A DNA stretch of 64,000 bases from CAWANP01 sp963783445 (GCA_963783445.1 CAWANP010000002.1:1054001-1118000); one strand, 5' to 3'. Counted from the stretch's first letter, positions 18,457-28,563 are shown. Notes: a model not told the origin generated them from the sequence alone. Program-made: numbers and translations.

Positions 18457-19521
18457 ATGGCCCGGTATGTGCGCACTGTCTCGACCATAGATTCCCATAC
18501 GGCTGGCGAGCCGACGCGTCTGGTGACTGGTGGCTTACCGCCAATGCCAGGCGCCACGATGGCGGAGAAGCTGGCTTATGCGCGCAAGGAAATGGACGGC
18601 CTTCGTGGCTTGCTCATGCTCGAACCACGAGGCCGTCAAGATATGTATGGCGCCCTTCTGACAGAGCCCTGCCATCCCGCTGCTGATTTTGGACTGGTCT
18701 TTATGAACACCCAGCAGTACACCACCATGTGTGGACATGCCGTGATGGGCGCAGCGACGGCGGTGATCGAGACTGGGATTGTTTCGGGGGATGGGCGGCC
18801 GACCACCAATGCGGAGCAGTCGATCGTCTTTGACACGCCGGTGGGCTTGGTTCCTACACGGTCCCAGGTTGTCGGCGGCCAGGTGCTGAGCGTCTCTTTT
18901 CAGAACACACCGGTCTTTGTCTATGAACAAGGTGCCTGCATATCGCTTCCAGATCTTGGTTCCCTCTCTGCGGACATTGTGTACAGCGGCGGCTTTTTCA
19001 TCCTCATCGACGCCCGGTGTCTTGGACTTGACCTTGTGCCCCGGTACGCTGAGGCTCTGGCCCAGCTAGGCGTCGACCTGCGACGTGCCGCCAACTCCCA
19101 GCTCCAGATTCAGCATCCCGAACAGCCCCATGTCACCACCATAGACGGTGTAGAGTTTCACGAGCCAGTCCAACCTCAGCCCGATGGCAGCCTGCGTGCG
19201 CGCAATGTGGCCACCTTTGGCGACCGGACCATAGACCGCTCCCCCTGTGGCACCGGTACCTGCGCCCGAATGGCCCTACTCCATGCCAGGGGCGATCTCG
19301 CCGTGGGCCAGACCTTTGTCAGCGAGAGCATCATTGGAACCCGCTTCACCGGCCATATCGTCAATGAAACACGCGTCGGTGACTTTCAAGCCATTGTCCC
19401 CGAGGTCACGGGCCGGGCGCATCTGACTGGTTTCCACCAGTTCGTCCTCGACCCCGATGACCCATTCCCCGGTGGTTTTTCTCTCACCGGCAAAGGATCG
19501 GAAGGAGAAACGACAACGTGA
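18457..19521 (+). CDS. Proline racemase / hydroxyproline 2-epimerase family protein
   Basis: This 354-residue member of the proline racemase family keeps both catalytic cysteines, C92 in MCGHA and C264 in RSPCGTG. The family's dehydratase branch replaces the second cysteine, so a racemase or 2-epimerase acting on proline, hydroxyproline or a betaine derivative is favoured. The stop codon overlaps the GTG start of the next mttB gene by 4 nt, indicating translational coupling. Because proline betaine and hydroxyproline betaine are known MttB-type or epimerase substrates in other bacteria, this pair is the best substrate hint in the window; it remains inference. Confidence 0.87.
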   Translation: MARYVRTVSTIDSHTAGEPTRLVTGGLPPMPGATMAEKLAYARKEMDGLRGLLMLEPRGRQDMYGALLTEPCHPAADFGLVFMNTQQYTTMCGHAVMGAATAVIETGIVSGDGRPTTNAEQSIVFDTPVGLVPTRSQVVGGQVLSVSFQNTPVFVYEQGACISLPDLGSLSADIVYSGGFFILIDARCLGLDLVPRYAEALAQLGVDLRRAANSQLQIQHPEQPHVTTIDGVEFHEPVQPQPDGSLRARNVATFGDRTIDRSPCGTGTCARMALLHARGDLAVGQTFVSESIIGTRFTGHIVNETRVGDFQAIVPEVTGRAHLTGFHQFVLDPDDPFPGGFSLTGKGSEGETTT

Positions 19522-20990
19522 AAGCTGGTTCAACCACGCGGGTTACTCCCCGGCTGACGGTCCTCTCTGAGGATCAGAAAGAAACCCTGCTTCTTCGCGT
19601 CATGGAACTGCTCGAAGGTACGGGTGTGCGAGTGGACAATGACGAGGGTTTGGCGCTGCTCGATGGCGCTGGGGCCAAGGTTGGACCCGGGCGCCGGGTG
19701 CGTCTCCCCTCGTATCTGCTGGAAGACGCCCTGGCAAGCGCGCCACGCCGGATCACCATCTATGACCGCCTCGGCAAGCCGTCAGTGCACCTGGAGGATA
19801 ACCAGGTCTCCTTCTGCAGCCAGGTGGACTCGACCTATTTCTTTGATCCCTACCACTATGCGCCGCACACGCTCCTTGACCACAACCGCCGGCTGTGTGT
19901 TCGAGATGATGCACGGCTGGGGGCCATTCTGTGCGACGCCCTGCCCAACATCGACATGGTGTCCTTCTCGTCACTGTACAGCGACGTGCCCGGCCAGGTT
20001 GCCATCCGGCTGGGCCACAAGGACACGGTGATGAACTGCACCAAACCCCTGATGCACGGTACGGGCGATTTCGCCAGCCTGCGGGCAGTGGCAGAGATGG
20101 CGGCTGTGGTCGCTGGTGGCTGGCAAGAACTGGCGCTGAGGCCCTACTACGTGCATTATGCTGAGCCTTTCTCGCCACTGATCCACACCGGCGAGGGGGT
20201 CGAAAAGCTTCTCTACTGTGCTGAGCGTGGCATCCCGGTCATCTATACGCCCATGACGTTGGCGGGAAGCACGGCACCGGTCACCGGGGCGGGCAACCTG
20301 GTGGCCTGCATGGCCGAGTCGCTCAGCGGGCTGCTGATGGCCCAGCTTAAGCGGCGTGGGGCGCCGGTCATCTTTGGCGGTGTGCCAACGATCATTGACA
20401 TGTCTACCACGCTGGTCTCCTACGGCGCGCCAGAGATGCAACTCTGGTCGGCCGCCCTGACCGAAATGGCCCACTATCTCAAACTACCGGTCTTCAGCAC
20501 CGCCGGCTGCACCGACGCCGTGGCCTTTGACCAGCAGGCGGCGGCCGAGGCGGCAATGTCCTGCCTGATGGCGGCGCTCAGCGGCGCCAACCTGGTGCAC
20601 GACGTCGGATTTGCGGAGGCGGCCAACTCGGCTTCGCTGGAGCTGATCGCTGCGGCTGACGAGTTCATCGGCATGATCCGTACCATCATGGCTGGCGTAC
20701 CGATTTCGTCGGATACCCTGGCTCTGGATGTAATGGAACAGGTGGGGCCCGGGGGCAGCTACTTTGGGGAGAAGCATACGGTACACCACTTCCGGGAAAA
20801 TTGGCGGCCCACACTTTTCAACCGGGGCAACCTTGACCAGTGGCTGGCCAATGGCGGCCTGCCGCTGGACGCTGTCGCCAACCGCCGCGTCCTGCAGATC
20901 CTGAACGACCACCGGCCCGAGCCTCTGCCGCCGGAGGTCGTGACTGAATTGGACGCCATGGAGCAGCGCTGGCTGCAGGAGGTGCAATAG
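19518..20990 (+). CDS. MttB-family corrinoid methyltransferase 4, coupled to racemase
   Basis: This intact 490-residue MttB homologue starts at a GTG that overlaps the stop of the proline racemase homologue; GGAGAAACGAC precedes it. Family landmarks include LVSYGAPEM, the AGCTDAVAFDQQA segment, HDVGF and GPGGSYF..HTVHHF. The usual GPGSDC segment reads SFCSQVDSTYFF, so a conserved active-site segment has changed. It has no amber codon. Coupling to the racemase suggests a cyclic amino-acid betaine as substrate, which is an inference from context. Confidence 0.88.
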   Translation: MKAGSTTRVTPRLTVLSEDQKETLLLRVMELLEGTGVRVDNDEGLALLDGAGAKVGPGRRVRLPSYLLEDALASAPRRITIYDRLGKPSVHLEDNQVSFCSQVDSTYFFDPYHYAPHTLLDHNRRLCVRDDARLGAILCDALPNIDMVSFSSLYSDVPGQVAIRLGHKDTVMNCTKPLMHGTGDFASLRAVAEMAAVVAGGWQELALRPYYVHYAEPFSPLIHTGEGVEKLLYCAERGIPVIYTPMTLAGSTAPVTGAGNLVACMAESLSGLLMAQLKRRGAPVIFGGVPTIIDMSTTLVSYGAPEMQLWSAALTEMAHYLKLPVFSTAGCTDAVAFDQQAAAEAAMSCLMAALSGANLVHDVGFAEAANSASLELIAAADEFIGMIRTIMAGVPISSDTLALDVMEQVGPGGSYFGEKHTVHHFRENWRPTLFNRGNLDQWLANGGLPLDAVANRRVLQILNDHRPEPLPPEVVTELDAMEQRWLQEVQ

Positions 20991-21058
20991 CTCCTACAGC
21001 ATCATATCGCACTCTGGGTCAGCACTACGGATCCGTCCCATTAGCTGCTCACCTGCTC

Positions 21059-21122
21059 GCAACTGGTCCGTGACCAGTTGCATCCGCTGAAGAAGCCAGC
21101 AACATCCTGGTTATGAACCAGG
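21059..21122 (+). other. Two short hairpins between mttB4 and mttB5
   Basis: GCAACTGGTC and GACCAGTTGC pair around CGT (21059-21081), and CCTGGTT and AACCAGG pair around ATG (21106-21122). Neither is followed by a T-tract. They occupy the middle of a 228-nt gap and could be processing or attenuation elements. Confidence 0.5.
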
Positions 21123-21218
21123 CCCGGTCACGAACCACGCCTGAGCAAGAAGCCGTGGCACTTTCCGTGCATGAGCACCTTGCAGGGAAAACTCGACAAC
21201 GCGACAAAGGAGATCCAA

Positions 21219-22671
21219 GTGGCAAACATTCGAATCAATGACCGGAATTATGGTGGAGCACAGTACAATCGTGTCTCGGTGGAACAGTGCCGCAAGCTGC
21301 ACAATGCCAGCCTCGAGATCCTGGCCCGCACCGGGGCGCGGCTTTACGATCAGGAAGCGATTGATCTGCTGAGCGCAGCCGGTGCGCCCGTGTCCGACGG
21401 GAACCTCGTGCGTATCCCGGCCGGCCTCGTGGAGAAGGCATTTAGCACCGTGCCCAAGCGGGTGACACTCTACGACCGCAGCGGCAGGGCATCCCTCTTC
21501 CTTGAGGAAGGAAATTGCTACTATGGCACCGGGTCCGACTGCCTCAACGTCATCGACCATCGGACCGGGGAGCGTCGCAGGCCGGTGCTTCAGGACGTCG
21601 TCGATGGCATGGTCGTCTGCGACGCGCTGCCCAACATCGATTTTGTCATGTCGATGTTCCTGCCCACCGACGTGGACGATATGGTCAGCGATCGCTACCA
21701 GATGGAGGCCATGCTCAACCACACCACCAAGCCCATCGTCTTTGTCACCAACGAGTTCTCCGGATGTGTGGATGCCGTCGAGATGTCAGAGATCGCCGCG
21801 GGTGGGGCGGAGGCGCTCATGCTAAAGCCTTCCGCTGCCTGCTACATCAATGTCACCAGTGGCCTGCGCCACAACGAGGAGGCGCTGCAGAAACTGCTCT
21901 TCCTGGCCGGTAAAGGGCTGCCGTTTCTGTACATTCCAGTAGTCGATTGCGGCATCAATGGCCCCGTCACTCCCGCTGCCGGCATGGCCCTGGTCAACGC
22001 CGGAGTACTCATCGGCTTGGTCCTCTCGCAGCTCAAGCGCGAGGGGGCTCCTTACATCATACCGGGCTGGGGCGGTGAAGGTTTGGACATGCGCACCATG
22101 GTCAGTCCCTACTGCGCGCCGGACCCCAAGGGCATGGCCCATGCCCTTGCCCAGTACTACAGGCTGCCCATGTTCGGCATCGGCGGCTGCAGCGAAGCCA
22201 AGCTGGTGGACGGGCAGGCCGCGGCGGAGGCAGCCTTGACGCTGATGGCCGAGACCCTGGGTGGGGCGCACCTGATCCACGACCTGGGATATCTGGAGTC
22301 TGGGCTTTGTGGCTCGTTGGCCCAGTTGGTCATCTGCGACGAGATTGTAGACTGGATCGCTCACCTGATGGGACCCATCGAGATCAGCGACGAAACCCTG
22401 GCCCTGGACCTCATCGATGAGATGGGGCCGGACGGCTCCTTCCTTGGCGAAGATCACACCATGGCCCACTTTCGCGAGCGGTGGTATCCGCGGCGTGTTT
22501 GAGCGTGGCAACTACGACCAGTGGCAGGCCGCCGGAGGCCAGAGCCTGGCTGAGCGGGCCGTGGATCGTGTCGTCAAGATCCTCGAGGATCACGAGCCAG
22601 AGCTGCTGCCCCAGGATTTGGCCCGGGCAGTTCACAGCGTGGTAGAACGTGCTGAGGAATCGTTTGCCTGA
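21219..22671 (+). CDS. MttB-family corrinoid methyltransferase 5 (one frameshift)
   Basis: A GTG start at 21219 is preceded by AAAGGAG. The frame is intact to about 22490 (HFRERWYP) and then shifts by one base to continue as FERGNYDQWQ to 22671, giving about 483 residues. It contains YGTGSDCLN, the MSMFLPTDV strand, GGCSEAKLVDGQA and HDLGY. It is clearly closest to paralogues 7 and 9, sharing segments such as AMLNHTTKPIVFVT. No amber codon is present in the reconstructed frame. The single indel near the end may be sequence error. Confidence 0.83.
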
Positions 22672-22680
22672 GGCCAGCCT

Positions 22681-22798
22681 TGCACAGGCGGTGATCGCCC
22701 ACAGGTGTCCAGACCCTGTTTCAGGGGCGCAAGGGGTACCTGGTATGGGCTTTCTCTGTGCTCTCTGTGTCTCTGTGGTGAGATCTGGGTAGTCACTA
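22681..22798 (+). repeat. Dispersed repeat related to copies near 59 kb
   Basis: This gap holds GGTGATCGCCCACAGGTG and, further on, CTCTGTGTCTCTGTGGTGAG. Both motifs recur with small changes at 58977-59245. The repeat ends just before the promoter at 22800. Confidence 0.5.
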
Positions 22799-22799
22799 G

Positions 22800-22833
22800 T
22801 TGCACAGGTTCTCGAGTAGGTGTATACTGTGCA
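22800..22833 (+). promoter_or_regulatory. Promoter flanked by a 7-bp inverted repeat, upstream of racemase 1
   Basis: TTGCAC (22800-22805), a 17-nt spacer and TATACT (22823-22828) point to the gene at 22928. TGCACAG (22801-22807) and CTGTGCA (22827-22833) form a perfect inverted repeat that spans both promoter elements, which is what a repressor operator would look like. Confidence 0.6.
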
Positions 22834-22927
22834 GCCTGCCGGGCATATTGCGCTGGAACATGCTCGGCAGGGCTGCGCAATCTGTTCGCCAATCTCGGGC
22901 AGCGATTGCCTGAACGTGGGGGTAGAC

Positions 22928-23713
22928 GTGTACCAGAATCGTGATATGGGCCTCAACCATATCAGAGCCCGCCGGGATCACCGCTGCTACGGCCTGGGCC
23001 TAGGCATCATCATCCTGGATGAAGTCTACCCCGGTTTCCCCGGGGATGTGCGCAACGCCAGCGCCTTCCCCTTCCCCATCCAGTACGAAATTGCCACGGG
23101 TGTCGACATCGTGGCCCTGGTGACCGAGGAGGACAAGACTCCTTGCCTGGAGCCTATCCAAACTGCGGCCGAGAGTCTGGAACGGATGGGCTGCCGAGCC
23201 ATCGCCGCCGAGTGTGGCTACTTTGCCTACTTTCAAAGGGAGATAGCCGCTCATGTGAATGTGCCGGTATTCATGTCCAGCCTCCTCCAGGTGTCTTGGG
23301 CCCAGCAGCTCATTGGAGTGGACAGTGTGGTTGGACTGTTCGCATCCTCCAAGAGGGACGTGACAGCCCGCCATCTGGCATCGGTAGGCATCCAGCCAGG
23401 AACCGGCTATGTGCTGGGCGGCATTGAGGAGTACGGGAACTGCCCCCAGTTTGACAACCTCTGGCTGGAATCCACGCGCCCGGATCCGCCGGAAGCCTTC
23501 TATGAGATGGCCGAGCAAGAGTTTCTGGCCGTGGCGATAGCCTTCTTCCGCGACCATCCCAACATGGGAGCCATGGTTCTAGAGTGCACCGGCATGCAGC
23601 CCTTTGCCCGGGCGCTGCAGCGCGAGATAGACATACCGGTCTTTAGCTGGGGCACGCTCCTGGACTATGCCTACTCGGTGGCCGTGCACCGTGACTACTA
23701 TGGACATGTCTGA
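22928..23713 (+). CDS. Aspartate/glutamate racemase-like protein 1
   Basis: This protein of about 261 residues belongs to the cofactor-independent Asp/Glu/hydantoin racemase superfamily. The cysteine in AAECGYF and the one in LECTGMQPF are in the positions of the two catalytic cysteines. The GTG at 22928 is chosen because the paralogue at 34409 starts with the same VYQNRDMG/MYQNRDMG sequence; the open frame extends 36 codons further without similarity. It is highly similar to that paralogue, including an identical C-terminal SVAVHRDYYGHV. Its end overlaps the ATP-grasp gene, so the two are coupled. The substrate is unknown. Confidence 0.82.
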   Translation: MYQNRDMGLNHIRARRDHRCYGLGLGIIILDEVYPGFPGDVRNASAFPFPIQYEIATGVDIVALVTEEDKTPCLEPIQTAAESLERMGCRAIAAECGYFAYFQREIAAHVNVPVFMSSLLQVSWAQQLIGVDSVVGLFASSKRDVTARHLASVGIQPGTGYVLGGIEEYGNCPQFDNLWLESTRPDPPEAFYEMAEQEFLAVAIAFFRDHPNMGAMVLECTGMQPFARALQREIDIPVFSWGTLLDYAYSVAVHRDYYGHV

Positions 23714-24617
23714 GAAACCCATAGCCGTGCTCTATGAGCATCCCGGGTGGTTTGAGCCGCTGTTTTCCGAGCTGGATCGGCGCAATATCCCCTATGTCAG
23801 GGAGTTTGTACCCGATCACTTCTATGATCCTTCTTCGCGGGAGTCACCCTACGCCCTCGTCGTCAATCGCGTCGGCGCCTACCCTTCGGGGGGCGCCCAT
23901 CCGCAGGTCGTCCTCTACATCCAGCAGTACCTGGCCTATCTGGAGAGCATTGGGGCCGAGGTCGTCAACGGCTACCACTCCTATCTGATTGGTGCATCCA
24001 AGTCCATGCAGCTTGATGTCTTTGAGCGCCTCGGCCTGCGCTACCCCAGGGCGCGCGTGATCCACCATCCCCGGCAAGCAGTACAAGCTGCCAGCGGTCT
24101 GACTTTCCCCGTCCTGGTCAAGCCCAACATCGGCGGCAGTGGCGCCGGCATCCGTAGCTTCAAGGACATGGCTGAACTCGATCTGGCCTCCAAGGCCGGA
24201 ACGCTCGATCTGGGTATCGACCACATCGGCTTGGTTCAAGAATGCCTGCCGGCCAGCGGAAGGCACATCATCCGCGTCGAGATCCTGGACGGCCAGTTCC
24301 TGTACGCGATCCGTCTGCCGATCTCCGCCGACAGCTTCAATTACTGCCCGGCCGATGGCTGCAATATCGAGAATCCGGAGCTTGCGGTCGAGGCATATTC
24401 GCCCCCGGCCGAGATCGTGGAGGAGGTCAAACAGATCCTGGCCGCCTCCAGAGCAGACCTTGGCAGCGTCGAATACCTGGTCAACGAGCGGGACGGCCAG
24501 GCCTACTACTATGACATCAACCCATTGTCTAACTTTGTGGCTGATGCGCCCAGCGTGATCGGCTTTGACCCCATCGTCAATTTTGTGGATTCTATCCTGG
24601 CACGAGCTGGGGCATAG
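23700..24617 (+). CDS. ATP-grasp superfamily protein (RimK-like ligase)
   Basis: This protein of about 305 residues has an ATP-grasp pattern: VLVKPNIGGSGAGIRSF (lysine and glycine-rich loop, near 137-153), LVQECLP with an adenine-contacting hinge, and a C-terminal metal site around YYYDINPLSN. It resembles alpha-L-glutamate ligase or D-Ala-D-Ala ligase-like folds and would join a carboxylate to an amine using ATP. The ATG at 23700 or 23706 overlaps the racemase stop, indicating coupling. With the racemase before and the OCD homologue after, it suggests synthesis or modification of a small amino-acid conjugate. The exact product is unknown. Confidence 0.8.
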   Translation: MDMSEKPIAVLYEHPGWFEPLFSELDRRNIPYVREFVPDHFYDPSSRESPYALVVNRVGAYPSGGAHPQVVLYIQQYLAYLESIGAEVVNGYHSYLIGASKSMQLDVFERLGLRYPRARVIHHPRQAVQAASGLTFPVLVKPNIGGSGAGIRSFKDMAELDLASKAGTLDLGIDHIGLVQECLPASGRHIIRVEILDGQFLYAIRLPISADSFNYCPADGCNIENPELAVEAYSPPAEIVEEVKQILAASRADLGSVEYLVNERDGQAYYYDINPLSNFVADAPSVIGFDPIVNFVDSILARAGA

Positions 24618-24629
24618 GAGAGTAATCAG

Positions 24630-25640
24630 TTGATAGAACTCCTTTTTCTGTCCAAAGAGGACGTCGAATCCCTGGATCTGGGATTGGACGAGATTGTGGA
24701 CGCCATCGAAGCCGGGCTGAGAGCCCATGGCCAGCAGCGGGTGATCATGCCCTCCAAGGATCACCTGGTTCTCGACTATCCCGAAAAGCTGTTCAACATC
24801 CTCAAGGGCTACGTTGAACCGGTCAATGTGTGCGGGGTCAAGGTTATCAGCGACTTTCAGAAGAACTACGAGTACGGGTTGCCCTCGGAGCTTGCCCTCC
24901 TCACCCTCATGAGCCCCGAGACAGGCGCTCCCATGGCCATCATGGATGCCACGCTCATCACTTGGATGCGCACCGGTGCCGTGACGGCCGTTGGAGCCAA
25001 GTTTCTGGCCAGCGAAAAGCCGCGTGTCCTGGGCCACATCGGTGCCCGCGGCACCGCCAGGTACAACGTGCCCATGCTGGACCTGCTCTTTGACTTTGAG
25101 GAGATCCGGATCACCAGCAAGCGCCCCGAGTCCCGCGAGCGCTTCGCCGCCGAGATGTCTGCTCTGTTGGGCAAGCTGGTGCTGGCCCTGGATACCTGTG
25201 AGGCGACGGTTCGCGATGCCGACATCATCATTGACGCCTCACGATTGCTGGAGCATCAGGTACTGGTGAGAGATGAGTGGGTGAAACCCGGAGCCCTGGT
25301 GCAGCCCTATGGCGCTGTCTTGTCCGTCGCGCCTACCCTACCCTTCTCGGTGGACAAGATGGTGGTAGACGACTGGAACCAGTGCCAGCAATCACAGTAT
25401 GGCCAGTTTGCCGGAATGGTTCAGGCCGGCGAGCTGCGTACCGAGCACATCTATGGTGAGATCGGCGAGATCGTGGCCGGGCTCAAGCCGGGTCGCACGT
25501 CCCAGGAGGAGCGCATCCTCTTCTGGCACAAGGGCTTCGCCATCAGCGATATCGTCCTGGGCCATCTTGCCTACCAGAAAGCGCGAGAGAAAGGCGTTGG
25601 TACGCCACTCGTCTACTATCGAGATCCGCGTGACATGTGA
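24630..25640 (+). CDS. Ornithine cyclodeaminase / mu-crystallin family protein
   Basis: This 336-residue NAD(P)-dependent protein is in the OCD/mu-crystallin family. The dinucleotide-binding loop reads HIGARGTARYN at about 134-144 and the substrate-side segment MDATLITWMRTGAVTAVGAKFL at about 109-130 is characteristic. A TTG start at 24630 follows GGAGAG. Family members act as ornithine cyclodeaminase, ketimine reductase, alanine dehydrogenase or opine-type dehydrogenase, so the reaction is uncertain. It follows the ATP-grasp gene by 12 nt and belongs to the same unit. Confidence 0.85.
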   Translation: MIELLFLSKEDVESLDLGLDEIVDAIEAGLRAHGQQRVIMPSKDHLVLDYPEKLFNILKGYVEPVNVCGVKVISDFQKNYEYGLPSELALLTLMSPETGAPMAIMDATLITWMRTGAVTAVGAKFLASEKPRVLGHIGARGTARYNVPMLDLLFDFEEIRITSKRPESRERFAAEMSALLGKLVLALDTCEATVRDADIIIDASRLLEHQVLVRDEWVKPGALVQPYGAVLSVAPTLPFSVDKMVVDDWNQCQQSQYGQFAGMVQAGELRTEHIYGEIGEIVAGLKPGRTSQEERILFWHKGFAISDIVLGHLAYQKAREKGVGTPLVYYRDPRDM

Positions 25641-25691
25641 CAGCAGGACTTTTTGCTAGAAATCACTGAGACTTGAAGAGAGGATTTTCTC

Positions 25692-26952
25692 ATGGCCAAG
25701 TGGGAGTATACCGACAAACCAATGCATTCGGAGCACCGGCGAGCCGACAAACGCTATGCTGACAAGGACCTGGCCACGCAGTCTTTGCACGCCGGTGAGC
25801 GTTGGGAGAAACAGTATTTTTGGACCTCCAGTACCCCGATCCACAACTCGACCACTTTCTTCTATGACAGCGCGCAAGACCTGGACGACCGTGTCTACTA
25901 CCGGAAGCCGGGCTACGTCTACAGTCGCGGCGGCTCGCCCACCAATGCGACGCTGGAACGGGCGCTGTCCACCCTGGAGGGCGCGGAGGTTACCCACGTC
26001 TGCTCCTCCGGCATGGCCGCCAGTCACCTGGCGCTGCTGGCCGCGGGCGCCGGGCAGGATGAACTGATCCTGTGCTCCAGCGACGTCTACGGTAGCGTCT
26101 ATACCATGGTCGAGAACATCTTTCCCCACCTGGGTGGACGCAGCACCCTCATGGACTTCACAGACCTGGACAGGCTGGAGGACACCATGAGGCGTGATCC
26201 GCCCAAGGTGGTCTATTTTGAGGTTGTCACCAACCCGATGACCAAGGTGATTGACGCGCCCGCGGTCATAGAAATGGCTCATCGCTACGGGGCCGCCGTA
26301 GTCGTCGACAACACCTTCACCACACCCTACCTATTCAGGCCTTTTGAGCATGGCGCTGATTACGTCAGCCACAGCGTCAGCAAGTTCCTTTCCGGTCACG
26401 GGGATGTGCTGGCCGGGTCGGTGAGCTGCTATCGCAAGGACTTTGACAAGCTCCACGACATGTTGATCCAGGTGGGCTGCACGTTGGGACCGAACGAAGC
26501 CTGGCTGGCCCTGCGTGGCCTCAAGACCTTTCGCCCTGCGCATGGAGAGGCAATGCGCCAATGCCCTCGAGGTGGCCCGGTTCCTGGAAAACCATCCGCT
26601 CGATCGACCAGGTACGCTATCCGGGCCTGGCCAGCCATCCCCAGCTGAGACGGCCAGGCGCATCTTTCCCGAAGGCCGGTACGGGGCCATGCTGAACTTT
26701 GATATCGCCGCCTGCGACAAGGACAAGGCATTCCGTTTCCTCGATGCGCTGGGGCTCATCCTGCCTGCCACGACCCTGGGCGACATCTATTCCATCATCG
26801 TCAACCCGGCCCGCACAACGCACCACTGGCTCAGCGACGAAGAACTGGCGGAGATCGGCATCAGCCCCGGAACCTTCCGCATGTCGGTCGGCATTGAGAA
26901 CGTAGATGACCTGAAAGAGGACTTGGACCAAGCCCTCAAGGCGAGCCAATAG
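25692..26952 (+). CDS. Cys/Met metabolism PLP enzyme (cystathionine synthase/lyase family), frameshifted
   Basis: The gene encodes a trans-sulfuration-family fold-type I PLP enzyme of about 415 residues. The N-terminal part has PTNATLERALSTLEGAE, the cofactor lysine within SVSKFLSGHGDVLAG and VDNTFTTPYLF. The frame is disturbed three times within about 120 nt (near 26530, 26600 and 26640), then resumes as RIFPEGRYGAMLNF to a normal C-terminus. It could be a cystathionine gamma-synthase, a methionine gamma-lyase or a related enzyme. GAGAGGATTTTCTC precedes the ATG. With a homocysteine methyltransferase in the same island, a role in methionine or homocysteine turnover is possible. Confidence 0.8.
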
Positions 26953-26976
26953 GCCTGCAGCCTTTGGAGTCATGAA

Positions 26977-27053
26977 CCGTTCGTAGTAGGCGCTTCAGCG
27001 CCATGGCCCAGCCCAGAGCGGTACCCGTTTGTAGTAGGCGCTTCAGCGCCGTT
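26977..27053 (+). repeat. Two copies of a hairpin repeat (GTAGTAGGCGCTTCAGCGCC)
   Basis: Copies at 26977-27002 and 27024-27053 share CCGTT(C/T)GTAGTAGGCGCTTCAGCGCC. GGCGC-TTCA-GCGCC forms a small hairpin. Related copies occur at 50821-50850 and, degenerate, at 49085-49110. Confidence 0.75.
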
Positions 27054-27127
27054 ACGCAGCTCAAAGGCGAGCGATGAAGGCAAGGGTACGATTCGTAAAC
27101 TATACATAACCATCGAAAGGATCCTCA

Positions 27128-28404
27128 ATGCCACTGACCCAACAAGCAATATCGGAGCTTAGGACCGAGTTTCCCGCACTGCAGCAAACTGCGGCCGGCC
27201 GCCCCCTCATGTTCCTCGACGGTCCGGGAGGCACGCAGGTGCACGGCTCGGTCATCGATGCCATGTCCCGTTACCTAACCGAAGCCAACAGCAACGTCCA
27301 TGGCGGCTTCCTATACAGCGACCGGACCGATGAGACGATCCAGGCCGCCCGGGAAGCTGTGGCTGACTTTGTCAATGCCCGGGACCCAGAGGAGATCGTC
27401 TTTGGCGCCAACATGACCACCCTGACCTTCAGCATCAGCCGGGCCATCGGCCGCACGCTCTCCCCGGGCGACGAGATCGTCGTCACCCGCCTGGACCACG
27501 ATGGCAACATCGCACCCTGGCTGGCGCTTCAGGAGCAGGGCGCCGTCATCCGCTGGCGTCGACTTTGATCCCAATGACTGCACATTGGACCCCACTGCTT
27601 TGGAGGCGGCCATCAACCCGCGCACCAAAGTGGTTGCCCTGGGCTATGCTTCGAATGCCGCGGGTACCATCAACGATGTGCGTCGCGCCGCCGAACTTGG
27701 CCCATGCTGTCGGCGCCTGGGTCTATGTGGATTCGGTACACTATGCGCCCCATGGCCCCATCGACGTCCAGGCGATTGACTGCGACTTTCTCGTCTGTTC
27801 GGCCTACAAGTTCTTTGGCCCCCACCAGGGCGCGCTGTACGGGCGCTACGAGCTATTGGACCGTCTGCCCGCCTACAAAGTCCGACCCGCTGCCGATGTA
27901 CCGCCACACAAGTTTGAGACCGGTACCGGGAACTTTGAGGCCATGGCCGGTACCACGGCCGCGGTTGACTATTTGGCGTCGGTGGGCCAGCGCTTCGGAG
28001 CCGAGTTCGCCTCGCAGCTCCCCGGCCATGAGGGGCGGAGGCGTGACCTGAAGGCCGGGCTGTCTGCCATCCGGGACTATGAGGCGGGTCTCTGCCAGCG
28101 AATGCTGGCCGGCATGCAGGCCATCGATGGCCTGCGCATCTATGGCATCACAGATCCTGAACGTCTGCACTGGCGGGTGCCCACGGTCTCGTTCACCATG
28201 CAGGGGCTGGCGCCGGCCGAGATCTCGCAGCGCCTGGCCGCGGCCAACGTCTTTGCCTGGGAGGGAAATTTTTATGCGCTGGCCGTGACGGAACATCTGG
28301 GTCTCGAAGGGCGGGGCGGCCTGCTGCGCGTTGGACTGGTTCACTACAGTACCGCCGAGGAAGTGGATACCTTGCTCGGCCTGTTAGAGGACATGCCCCG
28401 CTAG
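27128..28404 (+). CDS. Cysteine desulfurase-like PLP protein, frameshifted twice
   Basis: The reconstructed protein is about 420 residues and belongs to the class V aminotransferase family, SufS/VC1184-like branch. Visible motifs are the N-terminal LDGPGGTQV, the RLDHDGNIAPW segment with the cofactor-stacking histidine, and the PLP lysine in CSAYKFFGPHQG. Reading frame changes near 27555 and 27700 break it into three segments. Members of this branch often lack a confirmed desulfurase role, and I see no obvious catalytic cysteine loop, so the reaction is open. It follows the trans-sulfuration gene after a repeat-filled gap. Confidence 0.78.
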
Positions 28405-28563
28405 GGATGAGGCCTAAGGCTGACGATGAGGCCAAGCTGCAGTGTGCCCAGCTCCTCGATCTCAACCTAATCCTTATCTCTTCCCCTGCTCGGCAGGGAG
28501 GGCCAGCAGATCGATCAGTCGCCTGTAGAACCAGGCGACAAACCATGAGGAGGAGCAAATATC

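Noticed and set aside
22820..22927. Upstream extension of racemase 1 to 22820
   Set aside because: It overlaps the promoter -10 and has no counterpart in the paralogue at 34409.
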